A stretch of DNA of 64,000 nucleotides from an uncultured Glaciecola sp. (GTDB taxonomy: Bacteria > Pseudomonadota > Gammaproteobacteria > Enterobacterales > Alteromonadaceae). The DNA lies in the NCBI GenBank assembly GCA_947496235.1, contig CANMCE010000004.1, positions 248,001 through 312,000 of the forward strand, read 5' to 3'. Of the stretch, positions 30,770-39,090 are shown one piece after another (within the stretch, counting starts at the first letter, position 1; every line of letters begins with the position of its first letter). A program made the translations under genes and the position numbers. The notes under the pieces are model-generated. The model had not been told where the DNA came from and made no database searches. It saw only the letters and a list, made by a program, of their open reading frames with translations.

Positions 30770-31728
30770 TGATATCTGAAAGCCTTAATATTCCTCAAGC
30801 CTTCATACCTTTAATCATTCTTCTAATAGCGCTCCTTCTGGAGCGTTTTTTTCCTTTACCGCCAAAGGTAGATCCCTTAAGTATTTGGCGACTGCTTTGT
30901 CTTCGCATTGGGCAAAAGGTCATGCCGCGACACGAAGATAGCACCCAGTTTTATATTTCAGGCAGCCTCGCCTTTATCGTGTTGGCATTGCCGTTTCTGA
31001 TTATCTTATACCTGATATATGAACTGGCTTATTACCAATCTCTTATTGATATCATGTTGTTGTATCTATCTTTGCAATTTAGCCATATAGACCAGTGGCG
31101 GAAAAAAATCGCCATTGCACTGCAAAATAATAAGAAACAACTCGCCAGACAAACCCTTGATAAACTGGTGCAGCGAGAAACCGAGAAGTTATCTGACGTA
31201 GGTATATGCAAGGCGCTCATTGAAACCTATGTGTTGCGAATTTTTTACCAACAGTATGTGGTCATGTTTTGCTTCCTGGTTCTAGGGCCCATTGGCGCTT
31301 TTTGCTATCGATTAGTGTATGAAGCAAGTCATGCATGGAATATTAAAAAAAATACTTACACTGCTTTTGGTAAGCCCGCATTCTTTGTCACTCAAATAAT
31401 CCAGTATTTTCCTGTTAAACTCTCATTAGTGCCTTTGTCATTGCTAGCATTAACCTCGTCCGGTTTAAAAGCGGTAATAACATTTTGGTTTAGTGCAAAA
31501 GCTTGGAGCTTCGGTGGCGTAAGTATTTTATTTTCAATGGGACTGGCGCTAAATCGACATCTAAGCGGCGCGGTTTTCCGAGATGGCATTAAATATCGTC
31601 GCTCAAAATTTATCGGCGCATCAGAACCTAATGTAGAAGACATCCAAAGGGTTGTAACCCTCTGCCACCTAAACACTATTATGTTATTCTTAATGCTTGC
31701 CATGTCTGTTTGGCTAATTGGATATTAA
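30769..31728 (+). CDS. CbiB/CobD-like cobalamin biosynthesis membrane protein
   Basis: A 319-residue integral membrane protein resembling adenosylcobinamide-phosphate synthase (CbiB/CobD). About five hydrophobic segments and the region 'YVLRIFYQQYVVMFCFLVLGPIGAFCYRLVYE' plus 'GLALNRHLSGAVFRDG' fit that family. Some classical CbiB motifs look diverged. The following BtuF-like gene supports a corrinoid role (nucleotide-loop assembly after cobinamide salvage). Confidence 0.75.
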   Translation: MISESLNIPQAFIPLIILLIALLLERFFPLPPKVDPLSIWRLLCLRIGQKVMPRHEDSTQFYISGSLAFIVLALPFLIILYLIYELAYYQSLIDIMLLYLSLQFSHIDQWRKKIAIALQNNKKQLARQTLDKLVQRETEKLSDVGICKALIETYVLRIFYQQYVVMFCFLVLGPIGAFCYRLVYEASHAWNIKKNTYTAFGKPAFFVTQIIQYFPVKLSLVPLSLLALTSSGLKAVITFWFSAKAWSFGGVSILFSMGLALNRHLSGAVFRDGIKYRRSKFIGASEPNVEDIQRVVTLCHLNTIMLFLMLAMSVWLIGY

Positions 31729-31745
31729 ACAAGGATTTTTCATCG

Positions 31746-32585
31746 GTGTTTTCAGTTTTTCTCCATCGCTTATTGATTTGGACTTTTATATGCTTAGGCT
31801 TTAGTTCTAAGCTTTATGCTTCCAACGAAACTCAAAGAATAGTGACCTTGTCACCCCATTTGGCTGAAATTGTGTTTGAACTGGATAAATCTGACGCTTT
31901 AGTTGCTGTCAGCGCCTATAGCGACTATCCAAAAAGTTTGTTGAATTTGCCCCAGGTCGCAGGTTATCAAGGTGCTGATATCGCCGAAATAGTACGATTA
32001 GCCCCCACCCATGTCCTGGTATGGCAAGGCGGCAATAAAAGTGCGGATATTGCCAAACTTGAATCTTTGGGATTGAATGTTTATCAGTCCTCGATATTAA
32101 CCATCGATAATTTGTTCTCGGAAATTAACCAAATTGGTAAATTTATAGAGGCAAAAGATAAGGCTAGGGCTTTAACCTCTAAGCTTAAAAAGGCATTAGC
32201 TGGAGTAGACACCCCATCATCCCCAGTGTCGGCAGTTTATTACCTAAATACCTCCCCGCTTGTAGGATTAGGCAGTGATCCATGGCTAAATAGTCTGTTA
32301 TCTACCTGCAATATTCAAAATCTGTTTCAAGAATCCTCAAGTCCTTATCCACAGTTGTCCTTGTCTGAAATTTTGCGTCGGCAACCGCAACTATTACTTG
32401 CTGCTGATGGTCGTGATAAAGCCTTTCACCAATCGTTTTGGTCTGATCATGCAAGTTATTTGAAATCTTCTATAATCATTTTAAATCCTGACGAAATGCA
32501 CCGATTTACGCCTAGAGCCGTATATGCAACTATCAATCTATGTGCTTCGATCATCGACCAAGGACAATATAAAAATGAAAATTGA
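31746..32585 (+). CDS. BtuF-like periplasmic corrinoid-binding protein
   Basis: A 279-residue substrate-binding protein of the helical-backbone class III type. An N-terminal signal ('LLIWTFICLGFSSKLYAS') is followed by 'RIVTLSPHLAEIVFEL', 'YSDYPKSLLNLPQVAGY' and 'LAPTHVLVWQGGN', close to BtuF. The GTG at 31746 has AAGGA 10 bases upstream and is preferred to the TTG at 31710 inside the previous gene. No btuC/btuD is adjacent. A haem or siderophore ligand is possible but the cbiB linkage favours vitamin B12. Confidence 0.8.
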   Translation: MFSVFLHRLLIWTFICLGFSSKLYASNETQRIVTLSPHLAEIVFELDKSDALVAVSAYSDYPKSLLNLPQVAGYQGADIAEIVRLAPTHVLVWQGGNKSADIAKLESLGLNVYQSSILTIDNLFSEINQIGKFIEAKDKARALTSKLKKALAGVDTPSSPVSAVYYLNTSPLVGLGSDPWLNSLLSTCNIQNLFQESSSPYPQLSLSEILRRQPQLLLAADGRDKAFHQSFWSDHASYLKSSIIILNPDEMHRFTPRAVYATINLCASIIDQGQYKNEN

Positions 32586-32997
32586 TACCTATATGCATCG
32601 TTTACCCCTATTCTTCTTAATCCTGTTTAGTGTACTTCTGTCCGGGGCCGCTTCCGCCAAGGATGTTAAAGATGTAGATCCCGTTAGCTTTCAAAAAATG
32701 GAAAAATCATCTTTGCTTATCGTAGATGTAAGAACGCCTGAAGAATACGCAGAAGGTCATGTCCCAGGTGCCGTAAATATTCCTTTAGGGACTATTCAGA
32801 ACGACATTTCAATGTTTGAAGATAAGGATAAACCCATTTTGATGTATTGCCGTTCGGGTAAACGTGCAGGCAAGGCGCTGGATATTTTGCAACAAAATGG
32901 TTTCAGTGATTTGTACCACCTAGACGGGGATATGCAAGGCTGGATTAAAGCGGATATGCCAGTGGCTATGCCTGCTAAAACACAGGCAAGCCAATAA
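32575..32997 (+). CDS. Periplasmic single-domain rhodanese
   Basis: A 140-residue secreted rhodanese. The signal peptide 'FFLILFSVLLSGAASA' precedes 'LLIVDVRTPEEYAEGHVPGAVNIP' and the active-site loop 'YCRSGKRAG' with the catalytic Cys. This is the PspE-like, single-domain layout of sulfurtransferases. It starts at an ATG overlapping the previous stop by 11 bases, with AAGGA upstream, and converges on tyrS with 3 bases between. Confidence 0.88.
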   Translation: MKIDTYMHRLPLFFLILFSVLLSGAASAKDVKDVDPVSFQKMEKSSLLIVDVRTPEEYAEGHVPGAVNIPLGTIQNDISMFEDKDKPILMYCRSGKRAGKALDILQQNGFSDLYHLDGDMQGWIKADMPVAMPAKTQASQ

Positions 32998-33000
32998 CTA

Positions 33001-34200
33001 TTACTTCAAGGTTACTTTGGCAAATTTACGTTTACCCACCTGATAAACCGCAGTAGAGCTTTCGGTTAGGCGCAGTTTAGTATCAGAGATTTTTTCTCCG
33101 TCAACTTTAACAGCGCCTTGTTTAATCATTCGCATAGCATCAGAAGTTGAGGCTACTAAATCAGCTTCTTTTAACAAATTCGCTATGCCAATACCGCCAT
33201 CTTCTAGTGCCACTGTAACTTCTGGCATGTCATCAGGTATGGCGTTTTTCTGGAAACGCTGAATGAAATCTTCATGGGCTTTTTGGGCAGCGTCATCATC
33301 ATGAAAACGAGCAATAAGCTCTTTTGCTAGTTCGATTTTTACATCTCGTGGATTAGTACCATCAGCTACTTTCTGCTTCAGTTGCGCTATTTCTTCAAGA
33401 GGTCTGAAACTTAACAGATCATAGTAGCGCCACATTAACTCGTCTGAAATAGACATCACTTTACCAAACATGTCATTTGGCGCATCGGTAATGCCGATAT
33501 AATTATTCAAAGACTTTGACATCTTTTGGACGCCATCTAAACCTTCTAATAATGGCATCATCAATACCGTTTGCTGAGATTGCCCTTGAGATTTTTGTAA
33601 TTCTCTTCCCATGAGAAGGTTAAAGCGCTGATCCGTTCCACCGAGCTCTACGTCAGCTTCTAAAGCAACCGAGTCCCAACCTTGCACTAACGGGTATAAA
33701 AATTCATGAATCGCAATTGGCTGTCCATTGGCATAGCGCTTTTTAAAGTCGTCACGCTCTAACATTCTAGCTACGGTTTGACTTGCCGCTAATTTAATCA
33801 TGCCAGACGCGCCTAATTTTTCCATCCACTCGGAATTAAAGCGAATTGTGGTTTTTTCAGGTTCAAGAATTTTAAATACCTGCTCCTGATAAGTTTTAGC
33901 ATTTTCTAGCACTTGTTCTCTAGTCAATGGCTTTCTTGTGACATTTTTACCTGTGGGATCGCCGATTAACCCAGTAAAGTCACCAATCAAAAAGATAACT
34001 TCGTGCCCAAGTTGTTGAAAAGTTCTCAGTTTATTAATAAGTACCGTATGGCCCAAATGTAAATCAGGTGCAGTAGGATCAAACCCAGCTTTGATTTTTA
34101 GCGGTTTATTTGTTTTTAGCCGTTCAATGAGTTCTTCTTCTATTAAAATCTCGTCTGAACCGCGCTTAATTTCAGCGAAAGCTGACTCCCAACTGCTCAT
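33001..34200 (-). CDS. tyrS: Tyrosyl-tRNA synthetase
   Basis: A 399-residue class I synthetase. HIGH-type 'HLGHTVL', '[12 protein letters not shown]' and the signature '[11 protein letters not shown]' are visible, with a C-terminal S4-like domain ('[24 protein letters not shown]'). The length and motif spelling fit the TyrS type common in Alteromonadales and Pseudomonas rather than the E. coli form. Divergent from the M23 peptidase gene. Confidence 0.95.
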   Translation of the reverse strand: MSSWESAFAEIKRGSDEILIEEELIERLKTNKPLKIKAGFDPTAPDLHLGHTVLINKLRTFQQLGHEVIFLIGDFTGLIGDPTGKNVTRKPLTREQVLENAKTYQEQVFKILEPEKTTIRFNSEWMEKLGASGMIKLAASQTVARMLERDDFKKRYANGQPIAIHEFLYPLVQGWDSVALEADVELGGTDQRFNLLMGRELQKSQGQSQQTVLMMPLLEGLDGVQKMSKSLNNYIGITDAPNDMFGKVMSISDELMWRYYDLLSFRPLEEIAQLKQKVADGTNPRDVKIELAKELIARFHDDDAAQKAHEDFIQRFQKNAIPDDMPEVTVALEDGGIGIANLLKEADLVASTSDAMRMIKQGAVKVDGEKISDTKLRLTESSTAVYQVGKRKFAKVTLK

Positions 34201-34381
34201 TAATGTTTTCCTACTAGTGTTATTTTGTGTGTGACGTTTATTCTTAAGTGATTTATTTCATTAACAGAATGCGATTTTATATAACTTTTTAATGCTTATT
34301 AATGCTAAGGTCGATAATACATTAATGGTAGTACTGAACCTTTGTACTGGAAATTAGACTAAAAGCATTATATTCTGCTCA

Positions 34382-35701
34382 ATGTTGTCGCTATTTTACG
34401 AGCCTATGATACACAATACAATAAAACAAATGCCAAAAGCTCATCGCGTTACCCTAGCGTCCATAATCGTTTTGATGCTAGTGCTACTCATTGTACCGAC
34501 AGATGAAGTAAAAGCCTCGCGAAATATTCAAGTTATGGTACTGCAACCTGGTATCCAGTACGACCTGCCTGTACCAAAGTTAGTCAGTACTTCAGAAGTT
34601 CATCCTTCGTTATTTGAAGCTGAAGATTTTATCACTCACAAGGTGAGAAACGGCGATACAATTGCTCAAATTTTTTCTAAACATAAGCTTTCACCACAAT
34701 TGACGTATCGAGTAAGTAAACTTGAAAACTTCAATCAAACATTAAAAAAGATTAAGCCGGGCGATGTGCTTTATTTACAATTGGATGAAGCTGGTCAATT
34801 AGCGTCTTTAAAATACCCTTTATCGTCCACTGAAACATTAGAAATTACCCAGCAAGATGACAAGCTGGTAAGTTCAGTAAGTACCAAGCAGGTCGAAAAA
34901 CTGATTAATTTTGCTCAAGGCACTATTACCAGTAGTTTTTGGAATGCAGGCATGTCTGCAGGCTTAACTGATAACCAAATTATGCGCTTAGCGGGCATTT
35001 TTGGTTGGGATATCGACTTCGCTCAAGAAATTCGGTCTGGTGATTCATTCAATATGGCGTTCGAGGAACTCTATGTTGACGGTGAATTTATTGGGTACGG
35101 TGATATCTTGGCTGCAGAATTTGTTAACCAAGGCGAAGCCTTTACGGCGATTCGCTATACCGATGGGAATTACTACACCCCTGAAGGTCGAAGTATGCGC
35201 AAAAGCTTTCTTCGTGCGCCTATTAACTTTAGATATGTAAGTTCTAATTTTAATCCTAAACGTTTCCACCCTGTGCAAAAACGTATCAAACCCCATCGTG
35301 GCGTTGACTATGTTGCGCCGACAGGAACGCCTGTAGTTGCCGCTGGAGATGGTAAAGTAACGGAATCAGGCTATAACAAATTCAATGGTAATTATGTGTT
35401 TATCCAACATGGTGAGCGCTATACCACCAAGTATTTGCATCTTAAACGCAAATCAGTAAAACGCGGACAATGGGTAAAACAAGGACAAACCGTTGGTACT
35501 TTGGGAAGTTCAGGCATGGTGACTGGTGCCCATCTGCATTATGAATTCTTAGTAGATGGCGTACATCGCAACCCTAGAACAGTCTCGTTACCAAAAGCTA
35601 AACCTATTGATGCTAAAGAAAAATCGGCATTCATGCTGATTGCTCAAGAACATACCGCTATGCTGGAAAACAATAAACGGATTATGCTTGCAATGCGTTA
35701 A
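34382..35701 (+). CDS. M23 family peptidoglycan endopeptidase (MepM-like)
   Basis: A 439-residue envelope peptidase. The N-terminal TM/signal anchor (about residues 24-40) is followed by an OapA/LysM-like domain ('HKVRNGDTIAQIFSKHKLS', 'LKKIKPGDVL') and a C-terminal LytM domain with zinc ligands in 'HRGVDYVAPTGTP' and 'GAHLHYEF'. MepM of E. coli cuts D-Ala-mDAP crosslinks to allow wall growth. Its position divergent from tyrS is common in related genomes. An internal ATG at 34409 is an alternative start. Confidence 0.9.
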   Translation: MLSLFYEPMIHNTIKQMPKAHRVTLASIIVLMLVLLIVPTDEVKASRNIQVMVLQPGIQYDLPVPKLVSTSEVHPSLFEAEDFITHKVRNGDTIAQIFSKHKLSPQLTYRVSKLENFNQTLKKIKPGDVLYLQLDEAGQLASLKYPLSSTETLEITQQDDKLVSSVSTKQVEKLINFAQGTITSSFWNAGMSAGLTDNQIMRLAGIFGWDIDFAQEIRSGDSFNMAFEELYVDGEFIGYGDILAAEFVNQGEAFTAIRYTDGNYYTPEGRSMRKSFLRAPINFRYVSSNFNPKRFHPVQKRIKPHRGVDYVAPTGTPVVAAGDGKVTESGYNKFNGNYVFIQHGERYTTKYLHLKRKSVKRGQWVKQGQTVGTLGSSGMVTGAHLHYEFLVDGVHRNPRTVSLPKAKPIDAKEKSAFMLIAQEHTAMLENNKRIMLAMR

Positions 35702-35709
35702 GCCAATCA

Positions 35710-35731
35710 CAGTGGCGTTAAGCCGCCACTG
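35710..35731. terminator. Hairpin between convergent genes
   Basis: CAGTGGCG (35710-35717) pairs with CGCCACTG (35724-35731) around a 6-base loop, just after the M23 peptidase stop and over the last codons of the SRPBCC gene. There is no T-run of note, so termination efficiency is uncertain. Confidence 0.4.
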
Positions 35732-36191
35732 AAGACATGGTTTTTGGGTCAGGTTGAACGGGTTTAGGAAAGTCTGGTAAATAAAGACTTAAATTTTCTA
35801 AACAGTCAATCCAAGCAAATTGTTGTTGCAACATATCTGACTTTTGGCGAAACCCTTTTTGCGACAATAGAAACTTAGTGTTGTCATTGTGGGTATTTTC
35901 TAAGCATACTTCTACCATAGAAATATCATTGGTATCTTCCCAGCGCCAAGTAAAACTAATCTTCTGATTAGGAATGACTTCTTGATAAGCGCCAAAGACG
36001 GTTTGTTGAAACCCATCTTCGCTTTCTAAATGTAATCTAAAATGCTCTCCCGGTAGCACTTGCCCGACAAATTGGGTAGCCACCAAATTATTGGGAGCGC
36101 ACCATTTTTTAATCAGCGTAGGATTTACAAACGCTTGATAGATTGATTGAATATCTGCGTTTAATGAGCCTTTAAGGGTAAACTCGTACAT
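35718..36191 (-). CDS. SRPBCC (AHSA1-like) domain protein
   Basis: A 157-residue START-like protein. 'IYQAFVNPTLIKKWCAPN' and 'FTWRWEDT' followed by 'FLLSQKGF' match the AHSA1/activator-of-Hsp90-like SRPBCC pattern. Such proteins form a hydrophobic cavity, but the ligand is unknown. It stands alone between a convergent peptidase gene and the upstream HD-GYP gene. Confidence 0.8.
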   Translation of the reverse strand: MYEFTLKGSLNADIQSIYQAFVNPTLIKKWCAPNNLVATQFVGQVLPGEHFRLHLESEDGFQQTVFGAYQEVIPNQKISFTWRWEDTNDISMVEVCLENTHNDNTKFLLSQKGFRQKSDMLQQQFAWIDCLENLSLYLPDFPKPVQPDPKTMSSVAA

Positions 36192-36292
36192 TCTACAGCT
36201 ACTCCAGTAATTGATTCTGTTTGGCTATCATCTACATGTAAATGACAACCCTTTGGATGTCTCATAGCCAATTTAGCCACGAGATAAAAGTC

Positions 36293-37390
36293 CTATTGCA
36301 TTAAGTATTGGGTCATTCCTTGATTGAAATGACGTAGCCAATGCCCACTTAATTGACCTTTATAATCCCTATTAAGTGCAATTACCGCATCCTTCGGTGA
36401 AAGTGGTTCCTCACCATTTTGTGACTTGTTGGTTAAATTGTCGTAGCGATCGAGTATTGCTAATAATTTAGCACCCTCACAAATTTCATCTCCTTTAATA
36501 CCCAAAGGATATCCACTACCATCTATATTTTCGTGATGTTGCATCACGATTTTTCTTGCCATATCCCATTCTTTCAAATGTTCAATTAGACGAGTACTTT
36601 TGTATACATGAGAGCGCAGAAGATTGGATTCCAATGCCGATAATTTACCTTGTTTACTGACCACTTCATGTGGCATAAATGCCATGCCGAAGTCATGGAC
36701 GTAACAAGCCACAGCCAACTGTTCTTCTGGCAATGGATTGTCACTTAATCCATTAATATAGAATGCTAAGATGGCAAGACGGTCGCCGCGACCTTCTTTG
36801 TATCCAGCTCTTTTTTCAATTGGTCGCATAAGTTCGCGGAAAAACAGCAGATCAACCTGTTTTTCTGCTGATAGATTCTTGGGAATACCCGTTTTAGCAA
36901 GTTGCACTTGTGGCACGTCATCTTCTTTATGACATAGCTTATTCAGTGCTTTTTTAAGTAGCTGTTCGTGATCTTCTCTATTCCCACCATTGATTTGTTT
37001 GATAACTTCAATGGTTGCATCTATAGCTTCTTTATCATATTCAGCACTGCCCGTGCTGATACAGGTTTCAACGAACTTACTAACAGTGTCTAGTAACTTT
37101 AGGACGAGATCACTTAATTGACTTGAATAATCGGCCTCGCCTTTTCGCATCAAGTCTAAAATATCTTCTAAATGTTGCAATACCTGTATCATAGGGATAA
37201 AACCCACGAGGCCCAAATCGCCTTTTATGGTATGCACAGAACGGAACAAAGCCCGTTGTAACTCATTGTCGTTTGGTGTTAATTCAAGTTCAACTAAGTA
37301 TTGTTCACTGGCTTCATACAGCTCAACAATTTCTTCGCGTAAATCATGAAGAATATCACCATCAATATCATCTGGAGTAAATACAGCCAT
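36293..37390 (-). CDS. Hpt - HD-GYP fusion protein
   Basis: A 365-residue cytoplasmic signalling protein. Residues 1-115 form an Hpt domain with phospho-acceptor His53 in 'SVHTIKGDLGLVGF'. From about residue 180 an HD-type phosphohydrolase shows HD at 232-233 ('YVHDFGM') and 'HHENIDGSGYPLGIKG' at 285-300, the HD-GYP signature. It may degrade cyclic-di-GMP under control of a phosphorelay. The nearby stand-alone receiver (38636) and GGDEF protein are possible partners by location only. Confidence 0.85.
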   Translation of the reverse strand: MAVFTPDDIDGDILHDLREEIVELYEASEQYLVELELTPNDNELQRALFRSVHTIKGDLGLVGFIPMIQVLQHLEDILDLMRKGEADYSSQLSDLVLKLLDTVSKFVETCISTGSAEYDKEAIDATIEVIKQINGGNREDHEQLLKKALNKLCHKEDDVPQVQLAKTGIPKNLSAEKQVDLLFFRELMRPIEKRAGYKEGRGDRLAILAFYINGLSDNPLPEEQLAVACYVHDFGMAFMPHEVVSKQGKLSALESNLLRSHVYKSTRLIEHLKEWDMARKIVMQHHENIDGSGYPLGIKGDEICEGAKLLAILDRYDNLTNKSQNGEEPLSPKDAVIALNRDYKGQLSGHWLRHFNQGMTQYLMQ

Positions 37391-37470
37391 AATGCCTATT
37401 GTGTTATTTGCTTAGGTAAAATTATATCGACCAATTACAGAATTAATTTACACTTACTCTATGACTTTAA

Positions 37471-38241
37471 ATGCAGTCAGGTATAATCGTGCGAATTTAT
37501 ATTTATCTGGGAAATTTAGTGTTAGCCGCCGCTCGATTTGTTGTACTGCTTGTCTATTTTATTTTAATTAATACTGGGTTATTGCTGGTGTTTATCCTGC
37601 GCCCAATGCATAAAAATAACGTGTATTTAGGCGGGCAAGTGTATTCAACTATGGCCAAAATTATGGGTATTTCACTTGAAGTAAGAGCTACAGATAAATT
37701 AGATTTTAAAAAATCCTATCTTTACATTGCCAATCATCAAAACAGTTATGACTTAATGACAGTTGCTGCAGCTGCTAGGCCCGGCGTAGTAACTATTGGT
37801 AAGAAGAGCCTAAAATGGATACCGGTCTTCGGGCTAATTTATTGGTTATCCGGCAATATAATGATCGATCGAAAAAACACATCGCGAGCCAAAGACACCT
37901 TAGATATTACAGCAGAAAAAGTAAAAAGAAGCGGCTTATCGATTTTCATGTTCCCAGAAGGTACTCGTAGCAGAGGTCGCGGGATATTGCCATTTAAAAC
38001 AGGGGCTTTTCGATTAGCTCAGCAAACTAAGCAACCGATAGTACCCGTTATTTGCAGTGATTTAAGCCAGATAAAAATGAACAAATGGGACAATGGTGTG
38101 GTGCTAGTGAGCATTTTAGATCCCATCGAAATGGAGGGACAACAAAACCCTCGTCAAATGGCGAACTATTTTGAAGAATTAATGAAAATCAAGTATAAAG
38201 AATTAAACGACGAAATCAGCCAAATGACAAGTGAGGTTTAA
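37471..38241 (+). CDS. 1-acyl-sn-glycerol-3-phosphate acyltransferase (PlsC-like)
   Basis: A 256-residue membrane acyltransferase. Two N-terminal hydrophobic segments precede the HX4D motif 'NHQNSYD', 'IDRKNTSRA' and 'FPEGTRSRG', in the order expected for LPA acyltransferases. It makes phosphatidic acid. The following gene (rraB) starts at the base after its stop. Confidence 0.9.
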   Translation: MQSGIIVRIYIYLGNLVLAAARFVVLLVYFILINTGLLLVFILRPMHKNNVYLGGQVYSTMAKIMGISLEVRATDKLDFKKSYLYIANHQNSYDLMTVAAAARPGVVTIGKKSLKWIPVFGLIYWLSGNIMIDRKNTSRAKDTLDITAEKVKRSGLSIFMFPEGTRSRGRGILPFKTGAFRLAQQTKQPIVPVICSDLSQIKMNKWDNGVVLVSILDPIEMEGQQNPRQMANYFEELMKIKYKELNDEISQMTSEV

Positions 38242-38601
38242 GTGTCTGACGAATTACAAGATTGGTTTGCCTTTAATGAAGAAACCATCAATGCTCTTAT
38301 TGAAGATGGTACAGACAGTAATAAACCCCATCAAATAGAACATCATTTTGCTAGCCAAGATTTTGATAGATTAGAGAAAGCAGCTGTCGATGTGTTCAAA
38401 TTAGGTTTTGAAGTTGGCGATGCCGAAGAACTCGTCCTTGATGATGGCGGTGTACTGTTTTGTTTTGACGCCGTTGTCGAAAAAAAATTGGATGTTGCAA
38501 CCTTTAATACCGATACAGAAAAATTAGTTGCCGTAGCTTCTAAGCACAAGGTGCATTACGACGGTTGGGGTACATATTTTATAGAAAAACTGGATGCTTA
38601 A
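38242..38601 (+). CDS. rraB: Ribonuclease E inhibitor RraB
   Basis: A 119-residue acidic protein that in E. coli binds RNase E and modulates its activity. 'HQIEHHFASQDFDRLEKAAVDVFKLGFEV' and 'VHYDGWGTYFIE' match RraB closely. The acidic C-terminal tail of the E. coli protein is absent. Begins with GTG immediately after the PlsC-like gene, so probably co-translated. Confidence 0.9.
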   Translation: MSDELQDWFAFNEETINALIEDGTDSNKPHQIEHHFASQDFDRLEKAAVDVFKLGFEVGDAEELVLDDGGVLFCFDAVVEKKLDVATFNTDTEKLVAVASKHKVHYDGWGTYFIEKLDA

Positions 38602-38635
38602 TTCCGTTCTTTTTGGTTTATAAGGTAGTGTAGTT

Positions 38636-39052
38636 TTGCCAAACAGTGATTTAATTAAAAAAGTAACTTTTTTAATAGCTGATGATATGGAATCATTGCG
38701 CAGCGTTATTGTAAGTTGTTTGCGCAAACTCGGAGCAGAAAAAATTCTTCAGTGCCGAGACGGCTATGATGCTTGGAATCTACTTACCAGTAAGAATATT
38801 GATATAATTATCAGCGATTGGGATATGCCCAAACTTAATGGGCTTGAGTTGCTAAAAAAGGTCAGAGGTTCAACCGAACATAAAGCAACGCCGTTTCTGT
38901 TAGTAACCTCTTCAACCGAAAAATCTAGAGTGAAGCAGGCTTTATCTCATGGCGTTGATGATTACCTTGCCAAACCTTTTACCCCAAAAGACTTAGACTA
39001 TCGTGTCATAAAGTTATTAGATAAACACAAACGAAGACAAACCATCGAATAA
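38636..39052 (+). CDS. CheY-like single-domain response regulator
   Basis: A 138-residue stand-alone receiver. The acidic pair is in 'LIADDMESLR', the phospho-acceptor Asp in 'IISDWDMPKLNG', the conserved Thr/Ser in 'LLVTSST' and the Lys in 'LAKPF'. No output domain is present. The TTG start follows AAGGTAG. Its kinase is not adjacent; the Hpt-HD-GYP protein two genes away is a plausible phospho-partner by inference only. Confidence 0.9.
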   Translation: MPNSDLIKKVTFLIADDMESLRSVIVSCLRKLGAEKILQCRDGYDAWNLLTSKNIDIIISDWDMPKLNGLELLKKVRGSTEHKATPFLLVTSSTEKSRVKQALSHGVDDYLAKPFTPKDLDYRVIKLLDKHKRRQTIE

Positions 39053-39083
39053 AGTGTGCTTGAGTATGAAACTCAAGCACACT
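39053..39083. terminator. Bidirectional terminator-like hairpin
   Basis: AGTGTGCTTGAGT (39053-39065) pairs perfectly with ACTCAAGCACACT (39071-39083) around ATGAA. It lies directly between the stops of two convergent genes. The strand reading leftward is followed by TTTATTC. Confidence 0.7.
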
Positions 39084-39090
39084 GCCCAAT

